A model generated the notes under the pieces. It saw only the letters and a program-made list of their open reading frames with translations. It searched no databases and was not told the origin of the DNA. Shown here one piece after another: positions 45,046 through 55,740 of a stretch of 62,741 nt of DNA. Within the stretch, counting starts at the first letter, position 1; every line of letters begins with the position of its first letter. Where the stretch lies: the NCBI GenBank assembly GCA_903772945.1, contig CAICTM010000506.1, positions 1 to 62,741 of the forward strand, written 5' to 3'. The DNA comes from Seminavis robusta. Its lineage: Eukaryota; Bacillariophyta; Bacillariophyceae; Naviculales; Naviculaceae. The translations under genes were made by a program, and so were the position numbers.

Positions 45046-46608
45046 AATTGTGAGAGTGTGGTTGTGGGTTGTGGGTTGTGGATGAACGTAATTGATTTGC
45101 CAAGGTTGGGCTACAGTTCAGTGTACCGATATGTACTCGAGAGACCACTAGGCGCTGTCAAGACTGACCGACTCGACTCTGTGAAGTCTGAAGGCCTTGT
45201 GGCTTCGGGCGGACTGTCCGGTGTATACCGATACGTACGCGAGAGACGAATAGCCGCTTTCAAGACTGACCTAACTCTGTGAAGTCTGAAGGCTTTGTGC
45301 ATGGCTTCGGGAGAAGTGTCCGCTGTACAACTTCAGTACTCGGGTACAGCGTAGAGGGCTAGGCGCTGACAAGACTGACCAACTCCACATCAAAGACTTT
45401 GTGGCTCCGCTATCGTTCGGCCACATAAGTGTTGTTCCAATTCATTGCAAAGACTATTATCTTTGTACACCACTCCGAGTACCGGCACAAGCAAGTACTT
45501 AACTAAAATCAAAATAGTCACTTTTGCACAGACACAGTATCGTACAGTATGGTATTAATTAATACATCATGGTACCGTAAAAGTATATCCCTGAACTGAG
45601 AGGAATACTGAGAGCCTGTACCTGTGGTAGCCATCCTACAGGAGGTATCCATCCTATCGATCGAGGTATGCAAGGTCGATCGTTCCTCTATACCAGTGAC
45701 GACCTAGTGAAGGTCACGTCCTCGAGCGTAAGAAAAATGAGGCTCGCACCTCTACTACTCACTGTTAAGATAACGGACGCACCTCTGGAGATAATGAGGC
45801 TGGACGTTCGAAAAGCACAAGTCCTGGGAATCGCTCGCTAGCTACTAGCTAGCTAGCTAGTAGTAGCAGTAGCAGTAGCAGTAGCAGTACGTGCGAAACA
45901 TTCGAAAAGCACAAGTCCACGAAAACGAAAACGAAAAAGATGAAGTCCATGTAACAAACTCACTATTAGGCATGGCTACCATGCTTATCAAACTAAGGTC
46001 AACTTTACTGAGCACGAACAATACAAAGATCCTCATGCAGACTGCCCATAATGGTGTCCTGCTTGATGGCAGCAGTAATATTCAAAACACTTCCTTTGTA
46101 ATGCTCCTCAATCTTGGAGATGACCCAAGCTGGAGCTTTCTGATAGCATTGACAAGTGTAGCCATAGAGTCCAGTAGTGGCTTCCTCCTGGAGTAGGTGA
46201 CTTGCAAGCCTGATATCATCACAGTGAAGTTCTTGGCTGTGCTTGTTGCCCCAATACCATGCACCACTCTTGCCACAGCAGAGCCAACAGTTCTGTACTT
46301 GGCTAGCTTGGCAGGCCTACTATCAAGCAGGGGTGGTGGCCACAGCTTGTCTGTACCTGAGGCTAGTCTGGCCATTCCGGCGAGTCCTTTCCAACAGTCA
46401 ACCATTTCTAAAAAGATTACCATCTACCTGATCAGGTTGTTGCCATCCTTGGAGGCTGAACAGCAATCCTAAAAAAGCATACAAAAATACATAGTTATCA
46501 GCAGTAATAGCCATAGTTGAATAGCCAACAGCCACAAGTCACACTTACCTGCAAATATTTCCATTGAGTTTCGTCAGCTCCGCGCCAAGCCAATCTCCAA
46601 CACCACTC
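45046..46608. other. 5' flank of Hint copy 4, simple repeats and a possible small ORF
   Basis: From 45120 to about 45560 the sequence contains blocks shared with 55830-56080 (GACTGACCAACTCTGTGAAG; CTACAGCGTAGAGGGCTAG), with an internal tandem copy. A CTAGCTAGCTAG run and a TAGCAG microsatellite lie at 45838-45888. A minus-strand ORF of 113 codons at 46082-46423 has a possible upstream exon (a GTAAGT-to-TTTTTTAG interval at about 46549-46472), but I recognise no family and do not call it a gene. Confidence 0.5.
45522..45539. repeat. Shared 5'-flank element of Hint copies (2 of 4)
   Basis: TTTTGCACAGACACAGTA lies about 540 bases upstream of the ATG of intact copy 4. Confidence 0.55.
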
Positions 46609-48262
46609 TCACAAGCCAGCAGCCGAACCGTCGCGGGTCCTACCTTCTTGCGCTATGAGCTGCTGGAGCTGGTTGTGTTGCGCAATAATCCTTGTCAGAA
46701 TCTCCTCGTTCGTGTCGTACCTGTTGTTGCGTTTGCCATAGCCGTCAACTGCTGCGACTGATTGGCAACTTGACGAGTGCTTGCCTGGCCGGTCGTTCCC
46801 GTAGTGCCACCACTGTGCCACCGCCGCCTCCCGTATCCATCGGCTCGATTTCCTTGATGTGGAGCTTGGTGTTGTGCGTCCAAATAGAGAGAGGCACTTT
46901 CACCACAGGGTTGATGCCAACAGGAAGATATGGCCTTGATGCGCTCGTACGCATCTGGATCCTAACACGAACGGGAGGCTCCATCCTCTCCTCCCAAGAT
47001 TCGTCAAGACAGCCCACAAATAGAAGCAGAGCCAAGTGAAGCGAAATGCGTTGACACGTCGTAAAACGCATGTGTCCTTGGCACCACATACTCAATCAAC
47101 CAGTCGGAGTCACTCTCTTGGCATACGGGTGTAGCTTGTAGGCAATAGGAGCCCCCATGCAAAGCTTTTCGGCAGCACGAGCGTCGATCCAGGGCTGGTT
47201 CAGGCGAAATGTAGGCATCAACACACCCGTCCAGACAAGCGAGCCTTCCAGCGACCTCTGAATGTCAACTTCGTCAGCAGTAGCACCCATCCCTCTTGCC
47301 AGAGTTGCAGCAAACTCCGAATGCTGTGACTCCCAAGAACACCAGCAATGAGGAGCGCCACAGCCAGAAATGGAGCCGACAAAAAGACAGCCTTGAGAAT
47401 GTTGCGGTAGGCTGCGTTGCAGTGCTTGGGAGCCAACTTAGGATCGCTTTCGGGAGTAAAGAGGAATGCATCTTCCCGACCAGCGGCGCCATACCCGTAG
47501 TTGAAGGACGCCTCCATGTAATTCGCCAATCCGAGCATAGCACAAAAGTCGGTATCCATCGACCCAAGAATGATTTGGTCAGGGCATTGTCGTTCTTCCA
47601 AAATATTCTTGGACCAATGCACCTTGCAACTGAGCGCAAAAGGGAAGTCTGGATGCGGCTTGTAGTCGGAATACTTCAACTTGGAGATGTCGTCCGTCCT
47701 GGTGATGAGTTGGACTTGCTGCTTCAACATGCAGGCTGTACGGATGGTCGATTCAAAGCTCCCTTGCCGTAGAGTTCATGGACCACCTTGCGATACTCGT
47801 TTCCGTCAAATCCTTGGTGGCACAGGACTTCTTCCGCGGTGTTGAGTCTCCGCTTTCTTGATTCCTTGACACTTCGTTCACAGGATGCGGACTTGGTTGG
47901 ATTGCCGGAGGTTCCATTCCATGTGGCACCTTTGATGGGCATGTAGAAGGAAATAGCCTTCTTGTCTTGCTCAAGAGTAGAGGAGCGGCAAGTTGGATTC
48001 TGCTCGAGGTCTTTGAAGTCAACATCGGTCGTACCATACGCACGCCATTTCAAGTAGTCGGCAACGTGGTGTGGTTGGATGCGGCCAAAGCACTAGGTTG
48101 GAAGCGAGCCGCCTTGGTGTATGTCCTCTTGTGCAGCCAGCTCATGAATTTGACGAAGAGACGATGGTAATCCCGGTTGTACTTGGGCTGTTCCGTGGGT
48201 GCTTCAGGCAAATCCGGCACGTCCTCCAACCCAAAGGCTCCATCATTGGCATTGTTGGCCAT
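46609..48262 (-). pseudogene. Decayed tyrosine-recombinase-like gene
   Basis: Read on the minus strand, a protein starting at the ATG at 48262 (MANNANDGAFGLEDVPDLPEA) can be followed only by changing frame several times (about 48053, 47735 and 47260). Recognisable blocks are DDISKLKYSDYKPHPDFPFA, KVHWSKNILEERQ, MDTDFCAMLGLANYME, then GSHSIR near 47320, followed by RGRWKARLSGRV in one frame and DARAAEKLCMGAP in another. The order and the HxxR box (HSIR) fit tyrosine recombinases of the Crypton type that I recall as abundant in diatoms. The N-terminal Arg and final Tyr are not certain. The C-terminus reads as a Gln-rich coiled coil (RIIAQHNQLQQLIAQEG). With several frameshifts it cannot make an active enzyme. 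Confidence 0.5.
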
Positions 48263-49033
48263 GGTGGAGTAATTGTTTGGTCAACTAAGCAATTGTTGGT
48301 GGAGCTGGAATTTTGGCAGAGTTCCTTTATAGAGTAGAAGGATTGAAAATAATGAGCTGAAAGTGAGGAAAACTGATGCAATCTGTACGGAGTGTTCGCG
48401 AGTAGTTGTACTGATCGGTCGTTGGATCGTACGTCGTTGCAGCATACTCAGGGAATCCCGTTCGACAAAGTAAGAGGCAAAAAAGATTCCCGTGTGCAAA
48501 GAGGCAAACAACGCAGTAATCCCATGCTATCGGCGGTTAGAACGATTGGATCTCATTGGAATGGAACGGTATGGGTTGTGGTACTTAGGGCGAAATTGGA
48601 ATCCTCTCAGTATGTGGATTGGTCTTATGTATGCAGGCGCCCCTGTTATATCTTCGCCGTTGCAGTTTATTTAATAGTGAGAGTCTTATTGAGAGGATCT
48701 TTGTTTCAATGACTGCCAATACCATACCTTTTCTACGTAGCATACTGTCATTGATCCTGAGAGTATGTAAGATCCACTAAGTAGTAGTGTGAAGCACATA
48801 CTGACACTGTGCAACTACTGTTGCAGAAATGTAGTACCGGTACCGTACATGTACTAGTATGCACTGGTCCGTTGCTGGCCCACCGCCGCATGCAGCTGGC
48901 CATGCTCTGGTACGGATAGCACAGAACGGCCCACAGCTGTCAGCTGTAAGACCAAGATGCGGACCGAACGCCACAATGCCACCACAGCATTTCGGGATGG
49001 TAAACTTGAAAGCCCAGAAGCCTCCCTTTACCA

Positions 49034-49162
49034 TATTATTGGCTAGCGTTGCTCTAGACAGTGGCGTCGAATGGCGACAGTAGCGACTGGTAACGCACCC
49101 AGAGAGAACTCCTCTTGTTGGCTGGAAACAGCGGCAGCTACGGATCGATCGATGACCAGGTA
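49034..49162. repeat. Dispersed repeat, partner near 57946-58060
   Basis: A block containing TTGCTCTAGACAGTGGCGTC, CGACAGTAGCG and GGCTGGAAACAGCGGCAG is found again at 57946-58060 with scattered differences. In both places it ends in CGGATCGATCGATGAC. Confidence 0.8.
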
Positions 49163-49184
49163 CCTAATTATCAAAAGAGTCAAT

Positions 49185-49212
49185 TTTGCGCAGACACAGT
49201 GCACGTTGCTGG
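49185..49212. repeat. Shared 5'-flank element, orphan copy (3 of 4)
   Basis: TTTTGCGCAGACACAGTGCA, followed by CGTTGCTGG, matches the block upstream of Hint copy 5 but has no Hint gene next to it. Confidence 0.55.
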
Positions 49213-49534
49213 TTTATTCTAGCTAGCTAGGTAAGGTACGGTACGATACCGGTACGCAGTAGCCGGTACCACCCCCCCCCGGCTACCGCTACCATTCGTA
49301 TTGACGTACAGCACCCCCGCGCTCATTTATGCACCAGGTGGTACCGGTACAGACAGTACCGTCCAGCTTTACCACCTCGTACGATTGTACGGCACACAGC
49401 CCCACCGCGTTGCGTGGAGTGTAGAGGTGATTTCCGTGCCATTTACTAGCTACCGGTAGCGAAAATGGGCCGTCAAAACGGTACCGGTAGAGTACCACAG
49501 CATCTTGGGGTGGAAAACTTAAAAGCCCAGAAGC

Positions 49535-49612
49535 CTACTTGTATCAGCATCCTTGGTTTACCATACATGTATCAAGAAGTTGGGGCACCATATGGACTAT
49601 TGGCTAGCGTAA
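49535..49612. repeat. Dispersed repeat, partner at about 57817-57890
   Basis: TTGTATCAGCATCCTTGGTT, then TACCAT, AGAAGTTGGGGCACCAT and GACTATTG, is repeated nearly exactly at 57820-57885. Confidence 0.85.
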
Positions 49613-50156
49613 TAGTCTAGTACTCGAGTAGAGAGCCAACCGACGGAGGCGACCGTCCAAGCCACTAGTATCCCTCATCTGTTTCATTATGTCGATATGA
49701 GTAGCGCAGCTAAGACATTCCTCATGACTTTCCCGGTGATTTTTCGAGCCACGAGCAATCCCGCGACTTGGACTATGTTGGCTGCAAGGCATGTGCTCTG
49801 ACAGAAAACATTGTTACACATTTTAAGCCCAGGCAATTGACGGCCATGGAACTGGCCTGACCTTGATCGTCCGCTGCAGTGGCTACGAACGACCGGCAGG
49901 GTTCCCGTGCAGGAACGGCGTGCAATAAACAAGCCGAAACGCAGAAGCGGGTCGCAATAGGAAAACCTTAACCCTATGTAAATTTTGATTCTCCTGCATC
50001 CTGCATATGCGACACAAGATATAAAACCTTGAAACAAAGACAATTAACTTTAGGGCGTACGGGAAGGATTCGCGAGGGAACACAATCCACAATGACAGCA
50101 TTGAAGAGGACAAGCCATGATATTATCGCAGCCTTGAAATCAGGCCAAAGTCTTCT

Positions 50157-52160
50157 TCAATAGGGCAAGAGGGGTTCACCCTCGTCGCCAGTTTCCTCTC
50201 CCTTATCGGCATTGGGATCAATCTCAGGACCTGGGAATGTGGTTTCCCTGGAAAAGATTGTCATTAATAGATGCCCCATATTGTCTTCGCCTCCGTGTTC
50301 GTATTCAGCACCACCTTCGTCTTCGCCGTTGTCGTCGATAGTCTCAACATTGATATCGTCATCGTCGGCGGCGGCGGCATCATCAACTTCCATCACGTCC
50401 ACCTCTTTCTCGAAGTACTTGCGCGTGGAAGCCTCTTCTTGTAATGCCTTGGGCCAATCTGGGCAAAGAATGCTTCTCTCACATACAGAAAGATACCCAA
50501 GAGGATCGCATGGAGCATTTCAGAAGGGCATGCACCGTGGATACCGGTATCATCAGTTGGATGGAACCGGAAGCTCGTACCATGCATTTTCAATGAATTG
50601 CTGGGAATGTCTTTTAGACCTTCCTTCTGTCCTTGTCCTTGATCAAGTTGGTAATCTCTGTCACTGTTTTGGCCTCATAATCAGCAAGTGGATCATCAGT
50701 TTCTTCATTGGGACAGTGACAGTACCGGCACAAATGCTTCACATTCCCTGCCCGACTCCTATACTTCCCACAATGCTTCTCTGCCTCATCCGTGTCGGCC
50801 CTTACATGAGAGTCCAGAAGACTAGCTCAAGGTTTCGGTAAGGCTTTCCTCGGTAATGGAGATCCAGACCATGCCATTTGCATCCAACGGTAGGTAAGAA
50901 TGCAGTATGGCCGCCAGGTGCGTATGAAAATCCTGTGCTTTGTCAACCTTTTTGTCTTCCCGATTCGACAAATCTCTCATAATCATCAGGTCCTCCTTTG
51001 TTGGTCATGCTGTGTGTCTCCATACATCTTCTTGCCTTTGGTTTTGCGGCAGAATAGTTGACCAAAACCCAAGAATTGCCCATGCATGATCTTTCTTTCG
51101 ATAATCAAGCGTGAAACAGGAAACGTCATCTTCAATGCTGTTGACGGATAGGTTGTTAAACTGGCCAGTCACTGCTCATCGATGTACCATTGGATGCCAA
51201 TTCCATCTGTTTCTCTGGATTCTTGACGTTTTCGAGTATGCATTTCTGTATGCTTCACCAGTATTCAACTGCCCACTTTGGTTGTCATTTTGGTGGTGGA
51301 GCTAACGGATCATTGTCAAAGAGCAGAAATCATCATCCGTAAGACGTGGATCGGCAAGCAACTGCCACACACAATTGTGAGCCTCCAGGCACACAACCTT
51401 GATCTTTGCACCACAATGAGGAAGCGTTATCTCCTTTTCGAAAGGAAACTTGTCGGTCATGTTGTCCGTTTCTTGAGCAAGCTCATCATGCTTTGCGGCT
51501 GAGGTAGTCTGGACCTCACCGATTGGCTCATCTCCAACTCGCTTACCAGTTTCCTCTAGGTGCCAGCCAAGAATATCACCATAGGCAGTCAGAGGTGTCT
51601 TGTTCTTTCGAAGATATCCATCAGCCTGAGCCCCTTGCCTGTTTGCATTCAGTGGGATGTTGCTACGCCGCCTCTTCTCACAGTACTGTCTGATTGCTTG
51701 ATAATTCTGTTGTCAGGAGGTCTCTTGATCCTTGTTTGCTTGTCCTGTGGTTGTCGTTTTGTATGATTGTGGCCACGGATCCTTCGCTATGGATTCCTCA
51801 TCACTGTCAGTTTCATCCGAATCCTCGTCTGTGGCTTCCTGATCCTCGTCCTCCGCATCTACCTCTTTCTGCCTTCCCTAATACCGTCACTTTGGTTGCC
51901 AATTTGTGCATCCGCTGCCTGTTTTCTATCATCCTCGTCGTCATCCTCATCTTGTCGTCTCATCCTCATCTTTAGAACCAGTACGATCAACATTCAAGGG
52001 GTCCCATTCCATGGGATCATCTTCCTCTTGCATCTCTTGTGGAATGTCCTGACTGGATTCTTCCTCTTCCTCTTCCTGTTTGTTGGTGTTGGTGCCCTTG
52101 CGGGCCTCCCAGTGTCAGTAGCACTAGATCTGCAGCCCTTGCCCTGGATCTACTCTTCTT
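50157..52160 (-). pseudogene. Decayed transposase-like gene (family uncertain)
   Basis: The minus strand carries a series of broken segments in the order expected for one large protein: an acidic region near 51960-51790 (EDEDQEATDEDSDETD), a CPHC-like remnant near 51400, ADPRLTDDDF near 51345, an INTGEAY segment near 51270, YID and VTGQFNNLS near 51190-51150, DHAWAILGF near 51080, QDFHTHLAAILHSYL near 50930, and GIHGACPSEMLHAILLGIF near 50530-50480 (ORF 50393-50593). These motifs match a transposon-linked protein family I recall as common in diatom genomes (Plavaka-like). Stops and frameshifts separate them. The last piece (50157-50402) is an acidic C-terminal tail. The family label is tentative; decay is clear. 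Confidence 0.45.
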
Positions 52161-53690
52161 GTTAGTCCAGTGTCAATGCCCAGCACTCTGTTCCGTGCCT
52201 CAATACAAGTTGATAGGCTTGTATGTGACTTGATAGAGCTCTCTGGTTCTTAAACCAATCATACAGTACTCACAACGATACCAACCATTTGTAGATAGGT
52301 ACAAATCAACTGGTAGCTTACAGACGTTACTTTTTAGCATATAGAATGTACTAGACACCGTCAAAAATGTGGCTTCTTGAGGTTCCAAATTGACAGTTTC
52401 TGGCTCTGGAGTGGCTCGATCTTATAAAATGAGATTGTATTAGCAATCCGTAAACTCGTCCTGGTGCATTTTGTATGTAGTTTGCCTCCCAAATACATAC
52501 GCATACCTAAGTAACGAAAGGGCACGACTGGGTTGGCAAGGTCGTGGCTGTATGTTATCATGCATGCTACCTTACAAATCAGGAGCTCGTCGGATCCGGT
52601 TGGATGACCTCACTTTCCGAAACTGCTGAATTACTACCAAAGCTTTAACCAGCGACGTCACGATTTTATATGCCAAACACGTGGAATGGTATGGTAGGGG
52701 TGCTCCCGTTTTCGCGCTACCTAAAAATGCGCTTCTTAGATGGGGCTGTGTAATCCCGTTCTGTCGATGCAACAATATCCCTTTGGAAGACTTAAGATTC
52801 GAGCATGTGTGTCAAGCAATGAGTCAAGTCATGGGGATGCCCATTGAATATGACCACCCTGAGTTGGCTCCTATCAACCTACAGGAGGACGCCTATGTTC
52901 GAATTGGTCCTATTGCACGTCACGCCGGTAACAACCGACCCAATGCCAACAATGGTAATAATGTGAACTGATTCCATGAAATGCAATGGTATAAATAGCC
53001 GCCATTCCAAGCAAACAACATAAGCTACGCAGCTTTTATATCAAATATCGTTACCCCCAAATTATGGCCCACCATAAAATTAGGGTCAATTTATGATCGA
53101 CCAAATTCGCGATTGAATTTAAAGCACGAGAAAACCATGGGGTTCAGTCATGTTGAAGACTCTGGGGTTGCAAAGACGCATTAAGTGAGATTTCCATAGT
53201 GTTCCTGTTTTCTACATGCTCTCTAAATGTTAGATTCATCTTGTTTGTAAAATATATATATATATATGCTATGATGAAATTTTATATTCGGTCATTGACT
53301 CGTGGCTTTTCTTGATAAAAACGTCGGGGTATACAAAAGATGGGCACATTTCGAAAATGAATCAGACTGACCTGCGGGAACCCTGCAGGTCGACCATGTA
53401 TCCCCGTATTCCAAAATGCTGAGAACTAGGTAGCGAATTCAACCTGATTTGTATCAATCGATTCTGGACCCCCCTCTAAATAGCTAGGCACAATGGAGGC
53501 CCATCAAGGGCACCACTTATTGCCAGCCACAGTGCCAATAGTAAAATTCAATTTCTTTTTCTATTTTTTTTAAAATATAGCTGCCTTGCAGATAGACCTT
53601 GTCATTTATGGAGTTTTCTTCTTCTTGAACACATACGCATGCACCAACAATTTCACATGGACACAACCTTATATAGGGATTTCACACACA
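52161..53690. other. Intergenic DNA and duplicated 3' flank of Hint copy 5
   Basis: An open frame of 96 codons at 52681-52971 (plus; starts with GTG, contains VCQAMSQVMGMPIEYDHP) could be an exon or relic; family not recognised. An AT run lies at about 53252-53269. From about 53403 the sequence matches 42773-43067. Confidence 0.5.
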
Positions 53691-55601
53691 TTAGTTAACC
53701 TTCTTGGCCTTGTTGACAATCTGCATGTTGAAGTTGAAGGGCGCCACAGCATTGATAAGGGCAAGAACACATCCAGAGGCCATCAAGGGAAGGCCAAACA
53801 TCTTGAAGAAAAGCTCAATTCCATGGGCCATCATTCCTACAAAGCCTGTCAACATCAACACACTATCCACAATTCCAGCATTTGCAGAGGCAACATAGAG
53901 CTTGTCAACTCCCTTGGAGAAAGGCAAAAATGCTTCCCCATCCATATCCACCTCACAGAAGGCACTGTTGACATGGATACAGAGCAACCTCAGGGGAGAG
54001 GTGATCAGGTGGGTGAATGCCTGCCTGTGCATCAAGGGCTTTCCAGCAACCACCACATGTTCATTGTCAGTGTAGCGAGGGTTGCTGTAGGAGGAGGCAA
54101 GAAGACCATTGACAACAATGGTTCCATCCTCAGTGGCAGGAGAGAAGCCCCCCATGAGCTTGACAGTGGTAATGGCAGTCACTTTGGCTGCCTTGGTGGT
54201 GGTGGTGGCATGACTAGGCTCCATAAGGGACAAGAAGTCACCAACCTTAACATGGCCAGCCTCCACAGGATACTGCTGGTCATTGATGTAGATCATGTGC
54301 TTGGGGGTAATCTCAATCTTGTTTCCACGGTCTGTGACAATCTGGAGGTACTCTGACTCTCTGGCTTGGCTTGCAGCAACCTTCTCAGGTGTCCTGTGGA
54401 GCCAAGCATATACCTTTTGGAACTGGCCAGAGGAAGTCAACACCAGGTCATTGATCTTGAGCTCATCCATTCTCTTGGGACCATCTGGTGTCATGGTTGT
54501 CATGGAGGCGGAGAAGCAGCTGTAGTAAGTGTAGCACTTTCCACTTGTGCATTGAGAATCAATAGGACTGTAGTGTCGGTAAGCGTAGTGAGCACCACCA
54601 CTCTCAATAAGGTATTCACAATCTGTGTCTTCATTACATGTGCATCTATTGTCTCCCCAGGTAGTATCGCAGGTAAAGTCACCATTGCAACCATCATTGT
54701 CTTGGCATTGGTCTTTACCAATATAGGCCAATCTTCGGTTAGATGGTGATCCAGGATGAAAGCGCCCAACAGAGAACACAGTGCAGTCATCTTCTTCATC
54801 CTCACAATCCAGCCGAAACTCTTGGTCTGGATCAGATTCCATGTAGATGCCTTGGTAAAGCAACTTTCTGGGGGGACTTCCACCATCACCACCTAGCTTC
54901 CTCCTGTCCGCATCCTCCTCTTTCCTGCTGATCCCAGCAAGGTTAAGGGGGCGGGTGTACTCAACACCATTCACAGTCACCACAGCATTGCAATGCTCCG
55001 AATTCTCCTGGAATCGTCTGTAGGCTGTGTGTACTCCACTCTTGGAAGCAGTTCCCAGGTGCTGCCTTCCTTCTCCATCTAGCTCATCGGACCTGTCCAA
55101 ACCACCACCAACTGAATCTTGTAGCTTCCTCATGAGAAACCTGCGGGCAACACCACTATCCGCCTTGAGGTGAATCAAGCTGGCCTCAGGCCTGGTCTCT
55201 ACCACATTGCCAGTATGGGAGTCCACCAAGTGTCCACTGCCATCAACCACAACCTCTTTGGTGAGGGCCACGACTGCCCAGACAAGACCAAAAGACATGG
55301 TGAGGAGCAATAGGATTGCCACCAAAGACAAGCCAAGTCCCTTCTTGAGGCCCTTCTTCTTCTGCTTCTCCTTGTTCAGATCTTCCACAATGCTGAAGAG
55401 TTCTGCAGCATCGATCCTGCCATCACCGTTGGCATCGTACTTAACAAGTAGCTGTTCTTCATCATCCAGGAATCCCTTGTTGCCACGATCAAATTTTGAG
55501 GACCTGACTGAGAGGCGTTGGCGAGGGCCATCCTTGCTGGACTTCTGATCATCCATGGTGAGGATGCTGGCTTCGTCTTTGATTGTCTTGGTTGGATCCA
55601 T
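53691..55601 (-). CDS. EF-hand/transmembrane/Hint-domain protein, copy 5 (intact)
   Basis: 636 residues in one exon, colinear with copy 4 and very similar in DNA. EF-hand loop DANGDGRIDAAE, signal-anchor helix LGLSLVAILLLLTMSFGLVW, acidic EEDDCTVFSVG, Cys-rich region (DQCQDNDGCNGDFTC, CTCNEDTDC), Hint Cys362 (YYSCFSASMTTMTPDG) and T432-H435 (ITPKH) are all present. The Cys-to-His spacing (73 residues) equals that of copy 4. Differences concentrate in the Cys-rich segment just before the Hint Cys, the part that self-cleavage would release, while the Hint module and tail are nearly unchanged. The last residue is Asn where copy 4 has Asp. It shares 5' and 3' flanks with copy 4. The role is unknown; a calcium-responsive surface or luminal protein is the most that can be inferred. 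Confidence 0.9.
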   Translation of the reverse strand: MDPTKTIKDEASILTMDDQKSSKDGPRQRLSVRSSKFDRGNKGFLDDEEQLLVKYDANGDGRIDAAELFSIVEDLNKEKQKKKGLKKGLGLSLVAILLLLTMSFGLVWAVVALTKEVVVDGSGHLVDSHTGNVVETRPEASLIHLKADSGVARRFLMRKLQDSVGGGLDRSDELDGEGRQHLGTASKSGVHTAYRRFQENSEHCNAVVTVNGVEYTRPLNLAGISRKEEDADRRKLGGDGGSPPRKLLYQGIYMESDPDQEFRLDCEDEEDDCTVFSVGRFHPGSPSNRRLAYIGKDQCQDNDGCNGDFTCDTTWGDNRCTCNEDTDCEYLIESGGAHYAYRHYSPIDSQCTSGKCYTYYSCFSASMTTMTPDGPKRMDELKINDLVLTSSGQFQKVYAWLHRTPEKVAASQARESEYLQIVTDRGNKIEITPKHMIYINDQQYPVEAGHVKVGDFLSLMEPSHATTTTKAAKVTAITTVKLMGGFSPATEDGTIVVNGLLASSYSNPRYTDNEHVVVAGKPLMHRQAFTHLITSPLRLLCIHVNSAFCEVDMDGEAFLPFSKGVDKLYVASANAGIVDSVLMLTGFVGMMAHGIELFFKMFGLPLMASGCVLALINAVAPFNFNMQIVNKAKKVN

Positions 55602-55740
55602 GTTGCTGCTGTTCTTGTTGCTGTTTTTCTTGTTGCTGTTTTTCTTGTTGCTGTTTTTCTTGTTGCTGTTTTTCTTGTTGCTGCTGTTCTTGTTACTGCT
55701 GTTCTTGAATTGTGAGAGTGTTGCTGCTGTTCTTGAATTG
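55602..55740. repeat. Expanded 15-base repeat in the 5' leader of copy 5
   Basis: Four exact TTGCTGTTTTTCTTG units (55618-55677) are flanked by variants TTGCTGCTGTTCTTG and TTACTGCTGTTCTTG, and the junction with AATTGTGAGAGTG is itself duplicated. Copy 4 has three exact units, so the leader length differs between otherwise similar genes. Confidence 0.9.

Larger units (their letters stand above)
48263..50156. other. Repeat-rich intergenic DNA
   Basis: No gene recognised. It holds the orphan flank element at 49185, a run of nine C at about 49271-49279, many ACCGGTACC-type palindromes, and two blocks repeated near 57.8-58.1 kb. Confidence 0.55.

Noticed and set aside
46082..46423. 113-codon minus-strand ORF with a possible upstream exon
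   Set aside because: No recognisable motif; the putative exon upstream overlaps the recombinase relic. Kept only as a note.
52681..52971. 96-codon plus-strand ORF
   Set aside because: It begins with GTG, has no ATG before mid-frame and no family match; not enough to call a gene.
53586..54356. Long plus-strand ORF (256 codons) antisense to Hint copy 5, with matching antisense ORFs in copies 1, 4 and 6
   Set aside because: It is conserved only because the sense gene is conserved; it has no family motif and no independent start context. It follows from codon bias in the Hint domain.
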